Assembly: GCA_030041335.1 (NCBI GenBank)
Contig: JASHOB010000063.1
Span: 1-64,000, forward strand
Length of the DNA: 64,000 bases
Direction: 5' to 3'
From: Alphaproteobacteria bacterium
GTDB lineage: Bacteria > Pseudomonadota > Alphaproteobacteria > ATCC43930 > CGMCC-115725
Part shown: one piece after another, positions 26,709-34,576 of the stretch
Layout: each line of letters begins with the position of its first letter
How positions within the stretch are numbered: position 1 is the first letter of the stretch
Position numbers and translations under genes: made by a program
The notes under the pieces: model-generated
The model's database searches: none
What the model saw: only the letters and a program-made list of their open reading frames with translations
What the model was told of the DNA's origin: nothing

Positions 26709-27452
26709 ATGCACACGACAATTCGCCCATTGGTGATCTGTGCAGTCGCAGCGCTGGTTCTGGGGAGCGGAATGGGATTTGCGTCAGCGCAGAACGCGCC
26801 CGCTGTCCATCCGGCAATCCCCGGCGTGGCGCCGTCGTCGGCCTCCGGTCCGGGATGGGGGCCGGAGGAAGAGCCCCCGCCTCCTCCGGAGGCCGCTCCC
26901 GAAGACCTGCCGGCCCTCTATGTGACCAGCGTGGAAATCCTGCACGCCTCGGCCGGGCAGGGAATGAACATCGTGCGGGTAACCGGGCTGGCATCGTCGG
27001 AAGGCTGGAGTGCGCCGCAACTGGTACCGACCTATGCCGGAAAACCGTCCGACAACGTGCTCGATCTGCAATTGATCGCGACCCCGCCCGAACATTCAGA
27101 GCAGGCCACCGGTTTCGTTCCGATTAGTGCCGTATTTGAAGTCGAGGGGGGCTATCCGCTCGCCGGCGTGCGCGTTCGTGGCTCGGAGAACGCGATCACG
27201 GTGCGAAACATCCCGGGTGCCTCTCAGGCGGCCATCAGCGTCAATGACTGCGCCAACTGCGTGGGGAAGAAATTCGCACCTACCGGCAACGCACCTCAGG
27301 GTCAGCAGAATGTTATCCGCGCGGAGGACCTTCCCAAACTGCTGCGCGTCGTCAAAGCATCCGACGGGATCCGCGGCATCCAGCATGATCCTAACCGGCT
27401 CACGCTGATCCTCGATGAGGACAACAGCATCGTGGACGCATTTTGGGAGTGA
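26709..27452 (+). CDS. secreted protein of the RiPP cluster with an I78-like C-terminal domain
   Basis: A 247-residue protein starting at an ATG five bases after GGAGG, 26 bases behind the maturase. A signal peptide ends near SAQ (28). A Pro/Glu linker (50-66) leads to a beta-rich domain (about 67-178) of unknown family. Residues 181-247 run from CANCVGKKF through LPKLLRVV to PNRLTLILDEDNSIV. This Cys, Gly-Lys, LRVV, NRL, LDE, I order resembles I78 peptidase inhibitors, although the usual C-terminal Cys-Gly is absent. It might protect, bind or present the exported peptide. That is inference from position and fold resemblance. Confidence 0.72.
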   Translation: MHTTIRPLVICAVAALVLGSGMGFASAQNAPAVHPAIPGVAPSSASGPGWGPEEEPPPPPEAAPEDLPALYVTSVEILHASAGQGMNIVRVTGLASSEGWSAPQLVPTYAGKPSDNVLDLQLIATPPEHSEQATGFVPISAVFEVEGGYPLAGVRVRGSENAITVRNIPGASQAAISVNDCANCVGKKFAPTGNAPQGQQNVIRAEDLPKLLRVVKASDGIRGIQHDPNRLTLILDEDNSIVDAFWE

Positions 27453-27597
27453 AGTCGCTGTGCATGGCATGGCTTGAGACCCGGGGATGACGAAGAGACG
27501 CGGGGCCTTTGCAACCGCCTCGGAATAGTGTTAGTGCTATGGGACTTACACTCCGCGTTGCTGGCCATTATCGGGACATAAATTCGGAGAAGAGCCA

Positions 27598-27942
27598 ATG
27601 ACATTCCAAATGAAGGGCTTATTGGGGATGGCGGCTGCAATGGGCACCGCCATATTGGTTGCCTCTTCGGGCTACGCACAGGTGGCCACGACCCTGGAGC
27701 AGGCTGAGATGGCTGGGCTCAGTCCTCAGCTTCGCGCCGAGGTCGAAGCTCGAATGAAACAGGGCCGACAGACGGTTTATGAAATCCTGACGACGACCCT
27801 GTTGAACCGCATCAAGGCGAAACATCTCGGCAGTGAGATCGTGGCGCTCGACTTCAATCGAGGCATCGTGGTGGTACGCACACCGGGTGGTCGACTGCGT
27901 ACCTCGCGCTTTGACACGACGACCCTTGAGCTCAAGAGCTGA
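27598..27942 (+). CDS. small secreted protein of unknown function
   Basis: A 114-residue frame with a signal peptide (cleavage after YAQ, about 28) and GGAGAAG before the ATG. The mature part is helical at first (LEQAEMAGLSPQLRAEVEARMKQG), followed by LTTTLLNRIKAKHLG and a beta-strand-like end ALDFNRGIVVVRTPGGRLRT. No family recognised. It lies 145 bases after the RiPP-cluster protein on the same strand; it could belong to the cluster or be separate. Confidence 0.7.
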   Translation: MTFQMKGLLGMAAAMGTAILVASSGYAQVATTLEQAEMAGLSPQLRAEVEARMKQGRQTVYEILTTTLLNRIKAKHLGSEIVALDFNRGIVVVRTPGGRLRTSRFDTTTLELKS

Positions 27943-28272
27943 GGGTGTCATTCGCTAGAGATCTGTCGTAGCGTCCCCGGGCAGGTCGAAGGCCGGCCTG
28001 CCCGCGGCGGCGATTGAGCGCGCGTCTATCGATGCTGGCGCGCTTGGCACGGAAAAGCGCTCGCGATGCCGGTGGGAATCGGGTTATCTGCCAAAGGGCG
28101 ACCTGACACTCCCTGACCGGGTGACGGAGCTGGTGCGAAAGGCGTCGCAGCGTTTCAAGAGCAACCACACCAAGATGAGCATCGAAGGGTCGGTCGGCCT
28201 TCGGTGTGTTGGTTTGCATGTTAGGCAAGAGCCAGTGGGCGGCAACCAAGTCGCGGCTTTACCGCCGCTGAT
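27943..28272. other. intergenic stretch with a GC-rich hairpin
   Basis: No supported gene. An 8-bp stem CGGGCAGG (27978-27985) / CCTGCCCG (27997-28004) lies 36 bases after the small secreted protein gene and may end its transcript, though no T-run follows. The rest, up to the tRNA, shows no motif. Confidence 0.45.
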
Positions 28273-28348
28273 TGGTGGAGCTGAGGGGGATCGAACCCCT
28301 GACCTCGACATTGCGAACGTCGCGCTCTCCCAACTGAGCTACAGCCCC
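28273..28348 (-). tRNA. tRNA-Ala (anticodon CGC)
   Basis: The minus strand forms a cloverleaf with acceptor GGGGCTG/CAGCTCC (one G-U), D-arm GCTCAGTTGGGAGAGC, anticodon loop TTCGCAA, T-loop TTCGATC, discriminator A and an encoded CCA. The CGC anticodon reads GCG codons, which are abundant in this GC-rich genome. Confidence 0.96.
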
Positions 28349-28526
28349 GCCGTACACCGATATTTGCGTGGGCCGCGACTATGGTTGCGGGGCCGAATCC
28401 TGTCAAGCAGCCGGCTCTGCGCAGCGGGTTTGGTAAAGGGTGAAGCGGCGGGCGAGCGGTCTTGCACCGCCGTGGCCACGCCGTTAGGTTACGGCGCCTT
28501 CACCTCCGCGGGAGTGTTCCAGCTTC

Positions 28527-28832
28527 ATGGGTGGATTTCTGGTACCGATCCTGAGGGTCGTCGATTTTCTATTGAACATCTACTGGTGGATCATCATCGC
28601 TGCCGCCGTGATGAGCTGGCTTGTCTCGTTCCGCGTCATCAACACTTATAGCCGGCCGGTGTCGATCATCGGCGATTTCCTCTATCGCGCGACCGAGCCG
28701 GTGTTGCGGCCGATCCGACACTTTTTGCCCAATTTTGGCGGGCTCGATATTTCCCCGGTGATTCTGCTTATTGTCATCTGGTTCATCCAGATGGAGTTGC
28801 GCAATTTGGCACTTTACGTTTATCGCCTGTAG
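28527..28832 (+). CDS. YggT family membrane protein
   Basis: A 101-residue protein with two or three hydrophobic segments and the YggT signatures [12 protein letters not shown] and [23 protein letters not shown]. The family is linked to osmotic shock tolerance and cell-division positioning in different bacteria. It sits 38 bases before folD, a frequent arrangement in alphaproteobacteria, so the two probably form an operon. Confidence 0.93.
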   Translation: MGGFLVPILRVVDFLLNIYWWIIIAAAVMSWLVSFRVINTYSRPVSIIGDFLYRATEPVLRPIRHFLPNFGGLDISPVILLIVIWFIQMELRNLALYVYRL

Positions 28833-28870
28833 CGAGCCCGCAGCTCGCTGCCTCCCTGGAGGTGCATCCT

Positions 28871-29758
28871 TTGCTTAATACCATATTGATCGACGGCAAG
28901 GTCCATGCCGCTGCCCTACGCCGACAGGTCGCCGACGCGGTCAGCGAGGTCAAGAAGCATCACGGTATCACCCCCGGTCTCGCGGTGGTTCTGGTCGGCG
29001 AGGATCCAGCAAGCCAGGTCTATGTCCGCTCTAAAGGCAAGCAAACCGTCGAGGCCGGCATGCTGAGCTTCGAGCACCGATTGCCGGCGACCATCGCCGA
29101 GTCCGAGGTGCTCGACCTGGTTGGTGACCTGAACGACGATCCCGCGGTGGACGGTATCTTGGTGCAGTTCCCGGTTCCGCCGCAGATCAGTCAGCACAAG
29201 GTTATCAACAGCATCGACCCCGCCAAGGACGTCGATGGTCTCCATCCGGCGAATGCCGGCCGCCTGTGGAGCGGCGAAGCGGCGCTGGTACCGTGCACAC
29301 CCTATGGCTGCATCTACTTGCTGCATCAGGAGTTGGGTAAACTCGACGGCGCGCACGCGGTCGTGATCGGCCGCTCCAATCTCGTCGGCAAGCCCCTCGC
29401 GGGCCTGCTGCTGCAGGAGAATTGCACCGTTACGATCGCGCACTCGAGGACCCGCGATCTGGCCGAGGTCGCACGCCGCGCCGATATCTTGGTGGCCGCG
29501 GTGGGGCGCCCCGAAATGGTGAAGGGCGGTTGGATCAGGCCGGGCGCCACCGTGATTGATGTCGGCATGAACCGGATCGCGCTGCCCGACGGGAAGACCC
29601 GGCTGGTTGGCGATGTTGCCTTTGCCGAGGCCCAGGGCATCGCACGCGCGATCACGCCGGTGCCGGGCGGCGTCGGGCTGATGACGGTAGCATCGCTGTT
29701 GCGCAACACGCTGGTGGCAGGGTGTCGCCGACGGAATCTGCCGGTGCCCTCGGTTTAA
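28871..29758 (+). CDS. folD: bifunctional methylenetetrahydrofolate dehydrogenase / methenyltetrahydrofolate cyclohydrolase
   Basis: A 295-residue folate enzyme interconverting 5,10-methylene- and 10-formyl-tetrahydrofolate. The catalytic Lys is in [14 protein letters not shown], the [12 protein letters not shown] and [16 protein letters not shown] motifs follow, and [13 protein letters not shown] closes the cofactor site. The frame opens at GTG 28862, but that GTG is part of the Shine-Dalgarno GGAGGTG (28858-28864), so TTG at 28871, 8 bases after GGAGG, is the more likely start. Confidence 0.96.
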   Translation: MLNTILIDGKVHAAALRRQVADAVSEVKKHHGITPGLAVVLVGEDPASQVYVRSKGKQTVEAGMLSFEHRLPATIAESEVLDLVGDLNDDPAVDGILVQFPVPPQISQHKVINSIDPAKDVDGLHPANAGRLWSGEAALVPCTPYGCIYLLHQELGKLDGAHAVVIGRSNLVGKPLAGLLLQENCTVTIAHSRTRDLAEVARRADILVAAVGRPEMVKGGWIRPGATVIDVGMNRIALPDGKTRLVGDVAFAEAQGIARAITPVPGGVGLMTVASLLRNTLVAGCRRRNLPVPSV

Positions 29759-29844
29759 GCGATCACGGGCGAAAGGAGCTGACGGAAGTCGCCAGCGGTT
29801 TCGGCTCCGCCCGAGCATTAACGGCGTGGGCCGGCCCGATCTCT

Positions 29845-30669
29845 TCAGTCCGCCAATTCTCTTGAACGCCGCGTGGCGGCGATCACCGCCTTTTTCAACA
29901 GCGGCTCCAACCCGTCCTTCGCCATCAGTACGTCCAGCGCGGCGCGGGTGGTGCCACCGGGGCTGGCCACGGCTTCGCGCAGCTGCGACGCCGACTTGGG
30001 CGAGACCCGCGCCAGCTCGCCCGCGCCTGCGACGGTGGCGCGGGCTAGTTTTTCCGCGAGCGGCTCGGGCAAACCGGCCTCGACGCCGGCCATGCTCAGG
30101 CATTCGATCAGCAGAAAGACGTAAGCGGGACCACTGCCTGACACGGCGGTGACAGCATCCATCAAGGTCTCATCTTCGATCCATGCGACCTCGCCCACCG
30201 CGGCGAGGAGCGCTTCGGCGCGCGCGCGGCCGGCCGGATCGACCTTGGCATTGGCGCAGGCGACGCTGATGCCGTGGCCGATCGCCGCGGGCGTGTTGGG
30301 CATGGCGCGCACCAAGGCGGTCTCGGCGCCAAGCTGGCTTGCCAGAAACCCGAGTGTCCGTCCCGCGGCGATCGACAGGAACAGCGTGCCAGCCTTCGCC
30401 AGCGCGCGGTAAGGCTGCAGCGTCTCAACCATGACCTGAGGTTTCACCGCGATCACCGCCGCCGCGGGTCTCACCGCGGCGTCGAGAAGGTCGGGCGACG
30501 CGAGGAAGGTGACGTGGGGCGACAGCGTTTGTTGTCGCGCTCCAACCGCGGGCTCAACGACAATATAACGTTCGGCGAGATCATTCTCCAACCAGCCGCT
30601 GAGCAGCGCCCCGCCCATACGGCCGCAGCCGATGAGCAACACCGACGGCAACGAAATCGCTCTGCTCAC
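29845..30669 (-). CDS. proC: pyrroline-5-carboxylate reductase
   Basis: A 274-residue enzyme for the last step of proline synthesis. The NADPH-binding motif IGCGRMGGALLSGWL is at the N-terminus, AVKPQVM follows, and the C-terminal domain has VSGSGPAYVFLLIECL and SPGGTTRAALDVL. The GTG start overlaps the stop of the ybjN-like gene by four bases (GTGA). The window also encodes PutA, the opposing catabolic route. Confidence 0.96.
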   Translation of the reverse strand: MSRAISLPSVLLIGCGRMGGALLSGWLENDLAERYIVVEPAVGARQQTLSPHVTFLASPDLLDAAVRPAAAVIAVKPQVMVETLQPYRALAKAGTLFLSIAAGRTLGFLASQLGAETALVRAMPNTPAAIGHGISVACANAKVDPAGRARAEALLAAVGEVAWIEDETLMDAVTAVSGSGPAYVFLLIECLSMAGVEAGLPEPLAEKLARATVAGAGELARVSPKSASQLREAVASPGGTTRAALDVLMAKDGLEPLLKKAVIAATRRSRELAD

Positions 30670-31169
30670 GCCTCGCCCAGCGGTTCGATCATTGCCGCCG
30701 CGATTGCCTCTTCGGCCGGCTTGCCGCCCCAGACCACCAGCTGGAACGCGGGATAGAAGCGTTCACACTCGGTCACGGCGATATCCACCAGATCCTCAAG
30801 CTGTTCAACACTGGCACCACCGGCGCCGCGCAGCAAGACGCCCTGGCGGAAGGCGGGCGACAGATCGTCGCTGACCAGGTCGAAATGGCCGAGCCACAGC
30901 CGTTCATTGATGGCCGCGAGCAATTCGAGAACCGCGGCACGCCGCACCTTCGGCACCTTCATCTCGAAGCTACACGAGAAATGCAGCGCTGCGATCTCGC
31001 GCTGCCACAGAAACAACAGCCGGTAGTCGGACCATTTGCCCGCGATCTCGACCAATAATTCCTCATTGCTGGCGCGGTCATGCGCCCATTGATTGGCCCG
31101 GACGATTTCCTCGGCAAGATCGATCGGATTTTCAAGGTTTTGCCCGCCGGCCACCGACAAAGAGGTCAT
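30666..31169 (-). CDS. YbjN domain-containing protein
   Basis: A 167-residue protein with the YbjN fold, a type III secretion chaperone-like domain: NPIDLAEEIVRANQWAHDRASNEELLVEIAGKW near the start, LFLWQREIAALHFSCSFE, and INERLWLGHFDLVSDD later. Its biochemical role is unknown; it is regularly found directly upstream of proC in alphaproteobacteria. The ATG at 31169 follows GGGGGAA; the stop overlaps the proC start. Confidence 0.9.
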   Translation of the reverse strand: MTSLSVAGGQNLENPIDLAEEIVRANQWAHDRASNEELLVEIAGKWSDYRLLFLWQREIAALHFSCSFEMKVPKVRRAAVLELLAAINERLWLGHFDLVSDDLSPAFRQGVLLRGAGGASVEQLEDLVDIAVTECERFYPAFQLVVWGGKPAEEAIAAAMIEPLGEA

Positions 31170-31451
31170 CGTTCCCCCTTCCACGAACGCCGGTCACCGA
31201 GCCGTCATCCATATCTTGAGGTCAAGTCGGCCCGATCACCTATAACTAGCCTGGGGCGTTTCGCGACTCGTGGCAAGCGTCGATGCGAATCGACGTGCAA
31301 AAAACTGTGGGTGAATCCGTTCTGCCGGTCGAGCGGGGTTGCTTGGAAACAACCAAGCACCGGGAACGAGAGCCGGCCACGTCTCCGCCTGTCGCCGCGA
31401 CCGCCCTTCGCCCCGAGCCGGGCCTACCGGGGACGGCGCGGTTTCGCGTTG

Positions 31452-31724
31452 CTATCGCGTGTCCCTCTCGTGGCGGAGCGCCGCAATCTCGGCCTCGAGC
31501 GCGGCGACGCGCACTTCGAGCGCCTCTTGCGTCTCGCGCGCCTTTGCCGCCATGGCCTTTACCGCATCGAACTCCTCGCGCCGCACCACATCCATGCGCG
31601 CCAGCACCTTTTCGGCCTGATCGCGAAGACGCGTCTCCACCTCACTGCCGAAGCCCGCGAGGCTGCCCAAGGCGCCACTCGCCACCTTGGCGAGATCGTC
31701 GAAAAAACGATTTTCACTTTGCAT
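31452..31724 (-). CDS. ubiK: ubiquinone biosynthesis accessory factor UbiK
   Basis: A 90-residue protein of the BMFP/UbiK family. An N-terminal amphipathic segment (ENRFFDDLAKVASGALGSLAGFGSEVETRLRDQ) leads to a heptad-rich coiled coil (EEFDAVKAMAAKARETQEALEVRVAALEAEI). UbiK assists the aerobic ubiquinone complex with lipids. The ATG at 31724 follows GGAGG. It lies behind tRNA-Ala(GGC) and its terminator and ahead of the ybjN-like gene and proC. Confidence 0.9.
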   Translation of the reverse strand: MQSENRFFDDLAKVASGALGSLAGFGSEVETRLRDQAEKVLARMDVVRREEFDAVKAMAAKARETQEALEVRVAALEAEIAALRHERDTR

Positions 31725-31743
31725 GTCGAGCCTCCAGAGAGTG

Positions 31744-31772
31744 AAAAAGGCTTGGCCGTTGTCGGCCAAGCC
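31744..31772 (-). terminator. rho-independent terminator of tRNA-Ala(GGC)
   Basis: On the minus strand a perfect 10-bp stem GGCTTGGCCG/CGGCCAAGCC (plus 31749-31758 and 31763-31772) with a 4-base loop is followed by TTTTT. It lies 9 bases past the tRNA 3' end and separates it from ubiK. Confidence 0.9.
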
Positions 31773-31780
31773 CTTCAAAT

Positions 31781-31856
<76 letters not shown>

Positions 31857-31911
31857 GGGAAAGGTGGTTTCGACCTGTTGAGGCTAACGCTAGTCACGGT
31901 TTCGGGCGCCG

Positions 31912-32337
31912 TCAACGCTCCTCCTCTTCATCAACATTCTCGATAACCTCGGCCATATCATCCTCGTCTTCGCCGAGTTCCGATGCGTCTTCGATCACTT
32001 CTTCTTCTTCTTCGCCCTGCTCGCCCTCGGTCTCCGCGTCAACATCGCCTTCTTCGTCGCCTTCGGCCTCGACATCGCTGTCCGGCGGCAGCGCATCGGC
32101 GACCTCGTCTTCGCTGGCAATGGCGGCGACCAACTCGGGATCGACCTCTTCCGCGACGATCGGGCCGAGTGCGGTCTCGGATACCGCTTGGGCGCGCGCG
32201 CGACGCGTTTTCACCACCGCTTCGGCATCGAACTCGGCGCCACATTTAGGGCAGACAATGGGATCGTGCCGCATGTCATAGTAGCGTGTCCCACAATTCG
32301 GACACAGCCGCTTCAATCCCCATTCGAGCTTAGCCAA
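31912..32337 (-). CDS. TIGR02300 family (FYDLN-type) zinc-ribbon protein with acidic tail
   Basis: A 141-residue protein. The N-terminus MAKLEWGLKRLCPNCGTRYY with a second CPKC forms a four-Cys zinc ribbon (C12, C15, C29, C32). The usual YYDLN-type motif reads YYDMRHDPIVCP. From about residue 65 the chain is almost entirely Glu/Asp/Ala, a low-complexity acidic tail. The family is restricted mainly to alphaproteobacteria and usually sits next to aroA, as here, divergently. Function unknown. Confidence 0.93.
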   Translation of the reverse strand: MAKLEWGLKRLCPNCGTRYYDMRHDPIVCPKCGAEFDAEAVVKTRRARAQAVSETALGPIVAEEVDPELVAAIASEDEVADALPPDSDVEAEGDEEGDVDAETEGEQGEEEEEVIEDASELGEDEDDMAEVIENVDEEEER

Positions 32338-32483
32338 AATGACCTCCGCGCCGCATCAACCATCGCAGACGCTCGGCCAATTGCCACGATACTACTATCC
32401 TGTCAAAACCAAAATCGCGTGGCAGTGACCGCGCCGTCGGCTATCGTTCATTGCCGTCGTCCGCGATATGGATATTGCAGGGG

Positions 32484-33821
32484 ATGAACGCAAGCATTCG
32501 ATCGCCACTTCGATCCGCCCGGGCCCACGCGCTCCAGGGACGCGTCGGCATACCGGGCGACAAGTCGGTGTCACACCGCGCGCTGATCTTCGGGGCCATC
32601 GCGGTTGGCACCACGCGAATCACCGGGTTGCTTGAAGGCGAGGATGTACTCCATACCGCAAGCGCGCTGCGCTCCCTTGGCGTGCCGATCGAACGCGAGG
32701 CCGAGGCGTCATGGCTGGTGCACGGCGTCGGGCTCGGCGGTCTCGCGGAGCCTGAGGCGGTGCTTGATCTCGGTAATTCCGGGACCGGCGCCCGGTTGTT
32801 GATGGGCTTGGTGGCGACCCATCCCTTCACCAGTTTTTTTACCGGCGATGAATCGCTGTGCCGGCGACCGATGGCGCGCGTGACCGCGCCGCTCACCGAG
32901 ATGGGCGCGCGATTTGTTGCCCGTGACGGCGCGCGCCTGCCGCTCGCGGTCCTCGGCACCGAGGATCCCCTGCCGATCGAATATCGACTACCGGTACCTT
33001 CGGCTCAGGTGAAGTCGGCGATTCTCCTTGCCGGGTTGGGTGCGCCGGGCGAGACCAGCGTGATCGAACCGCAGCCGACTCGCAATCACACCGAGAACAT
33101 GTTGCGCCACTTTGGTGCCACGGTCGCCGTGACGGAGGGAAAGAATGGCCGGCGCGTTACCGTGGGCGGCCAGCCGGAGTTGGTCGCGTCCGATCTGACC
33201 GTGCCGGGCGACCCGTCCTCGGCTTCGTTCCCGCTGGTGGCGGCGCTCGTCGTACCGGGATCGACGCTGACCGTCACCGGCGTCGGCCTCAACCCGCTGC
33301 GCACCGGGCTGTTCGACACGCTGCTCGAGATGGGCGCCAATTTGAAGTACGAGAACCGCCGCGTTGAGGGCGGCGAGCCGATTGCCGATATTGTGGTCTG
33401 CGGCGGCACGCTCCGGGGCACGACGGTGCCGGCCGAGCGCGCGCCACGCATGATCGACGAATATCCGATACTCGGCATCGCCGCCGCTTTTGCCGAAGGC
33501 CGCACCGTGATGCGGGGACTGCAAGAATTGCGTGTCAAGGAGAGCGACCGGCTCGCCGCCATGGCCCACGGGCTCGAAGCGTGCGGTGTCAAAGTTGCGG
33601 TTGACGGCGACGACTTCGTCGTCGAGGGCACCGGCGCGCCGCCCGCCGGCGGCGCGAACATCGCGGTCGAGTTTGATCATCGCATCGCCATGTCGTTTCT
33701 GGTGATGGGCATGGCCGCGCGCCGGGCCATGCGGATCGACGACGGCGCTACCATCGAGACCAGCTTCCCGGGCTTCGTTGCGCTGATGAACGGCATCGGC
33801 GGCGCGATCGAACCGGCATGA
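32484..33821 (+). CDS. aroA: 3-phosphoshikimate 1-carboxyvinyltransferase (EPSP synthase)
   Basis: A 445-residue shikimate-pathway enzyme joining shikimate-3-phosphate and PEP. The N-terminal GDKSVSHRALIFGAIA carries the active-site Lys and Ser, LGNSGTGARLLMGL the PEP loop (an NSGTGARL form, as in class II enzymes of alphaproteobacteria), and RVKESDRLAAMAHGL the C-terminal site. ATG at 32484 gives the family N-terminus; the site GCAGGGG is close to it. Its stop overlaps the cmk start (ATGA). Confidence 0.96.
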   Translation: MNASIRSPLRSARAHALQGRVGIPGDKSVSHRALIFGAIAVGTTRITGLLEGEDVLHTASALRSLGVPIEREAEASWLVHGVGLGGLAEPEAVLDLGNSGTGARLLMGLVATHPFTSFFTGDESLCRRPMARVTAPLTEMGARFVARDGARLPLAVLGTEDPLPIEYRLPVPSAQVKSAILLAGLGAPGETSVIEPQPTRNHTENMLRHFGATVAVTEGKNGRRVTVGGQPELVASDLTVPGDPSSASFPLVAALVVPGSTLTVTGVGLNPLRTGLFDTLLEMGANLKYENRRVEGGEPIADIVVCGGTLRGTTVPAERAPRMIDEYPILGIAAAFAEGRTVMRGLQELRVKESDRLAAMAHGLEACGVKVAVDGDDFVVEGTGAPPAGGANIAVEFDHRIAMSFLVMGMAARRAMRIDDGATIETSFPGFVALMNGIGGAIEPA

Positions 33822-34450
33822 TCATCGCCATCGACGGCCCGGCAGGCGCCGGCAAAAGCACGATCGCGCGGCGCATCGCCCAGCATTTCGGGATCGCCCA
33901 TCTCGACACCGGCAGCCTCTATCGCGCGGTCGCGCTTCGCGCCTTGGCTCTCGGCGACGCCGCCGACTCGACCATCGCCGTGCGTGCCGCTCACGAGCTC
34001 GACCTCTCCTTGCTCGAGGACCCGCGCCTGCGCGACGATGACGTGACCGCGGCCTCCTCGCTGGTCGCCGCCATTCCCGCGGTGCGCCAGGCCTTGCTGG
34101 GCTTTCAGCGCGATTTTGCCCACCGTCCGGGCGGGGCGGTGCTGGATGGCCGCGACATCGGCACGGTGGTATGCCCCGATGCCGATGCCAAACTGTTCCT
34201 GACCGCAACCCCGGAGGCGCGGGCCTCGCGTCGGAGCCGGGAGTTGCAGGGGGACGCCGGTGGGGCTATATACCAACACGTTCTAGCGGATATGAAAGCC
34301 CGCGATGCGCGCGACAGCGTGCGTCAGGCGGCGCCGTTGGTTGCCGCCGCCGATGCCATTGTGATCGATACCAGCACGCTCGATGCCGATGCGGCGTTCG
34401 CCGCGGCGCTGGCGGCGATCGCCGGCCGAATTGCCGTCACAAAACGGTAA
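33818..34450 (+). CDS. cmk: (d)CMP kinase
   Basis: A 210-residue nucleoside monophosphate kinase that phosphorylates CMP and dCMP. The P-loop IDGPAGAGKSTIARRI is at 4-19, LDTGSLYRAVAL follows at about 29, and LDGRDIGTVVCPDADAKLFLTA is the family core. A C-terminal basic segment with the lid lies near DARDSVRQAAPL. It starts inside the aroA stop and precedes rpsA by 126 bases. Confidence 0.96.
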   Translation: MIIAIDGPAGAGKSTIARRIAQHFGIAHLDTGSLYRAVALRALALGDAADSTIAVRAAHELDLSLLEDPRLRDDDVTAASSLVAAIPAVRQALLGFQRDFAHRPGGAVLDGRDIGTVVCPDADAKLFLTATPEARASRRSRELQGDAGGAIYQHVLADMKARDARDSVRQAAPLVAAADAIVIDTSTLDADAAFAAALAAIAGRIAVTKR

Positions 34451-34576
34451 GCGGCTAGGGTTTTCCTATCCGCCAGGAACAAGGGCGTTGCCGCCGCGCC
34501 TCAAGCCACGGCGGATTTCCGGGCGCGTCTCCCGCGCGACTCGGATACCAGACATCGGGAGCACAGTGGAGAGCGC

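Noticed and set aside
28916..30103. 395-codon minus-strand frame opposite folD
   Set aside because: It is the complement of a clear folD gene and has no motif or start signal; an artefact of codon bias.
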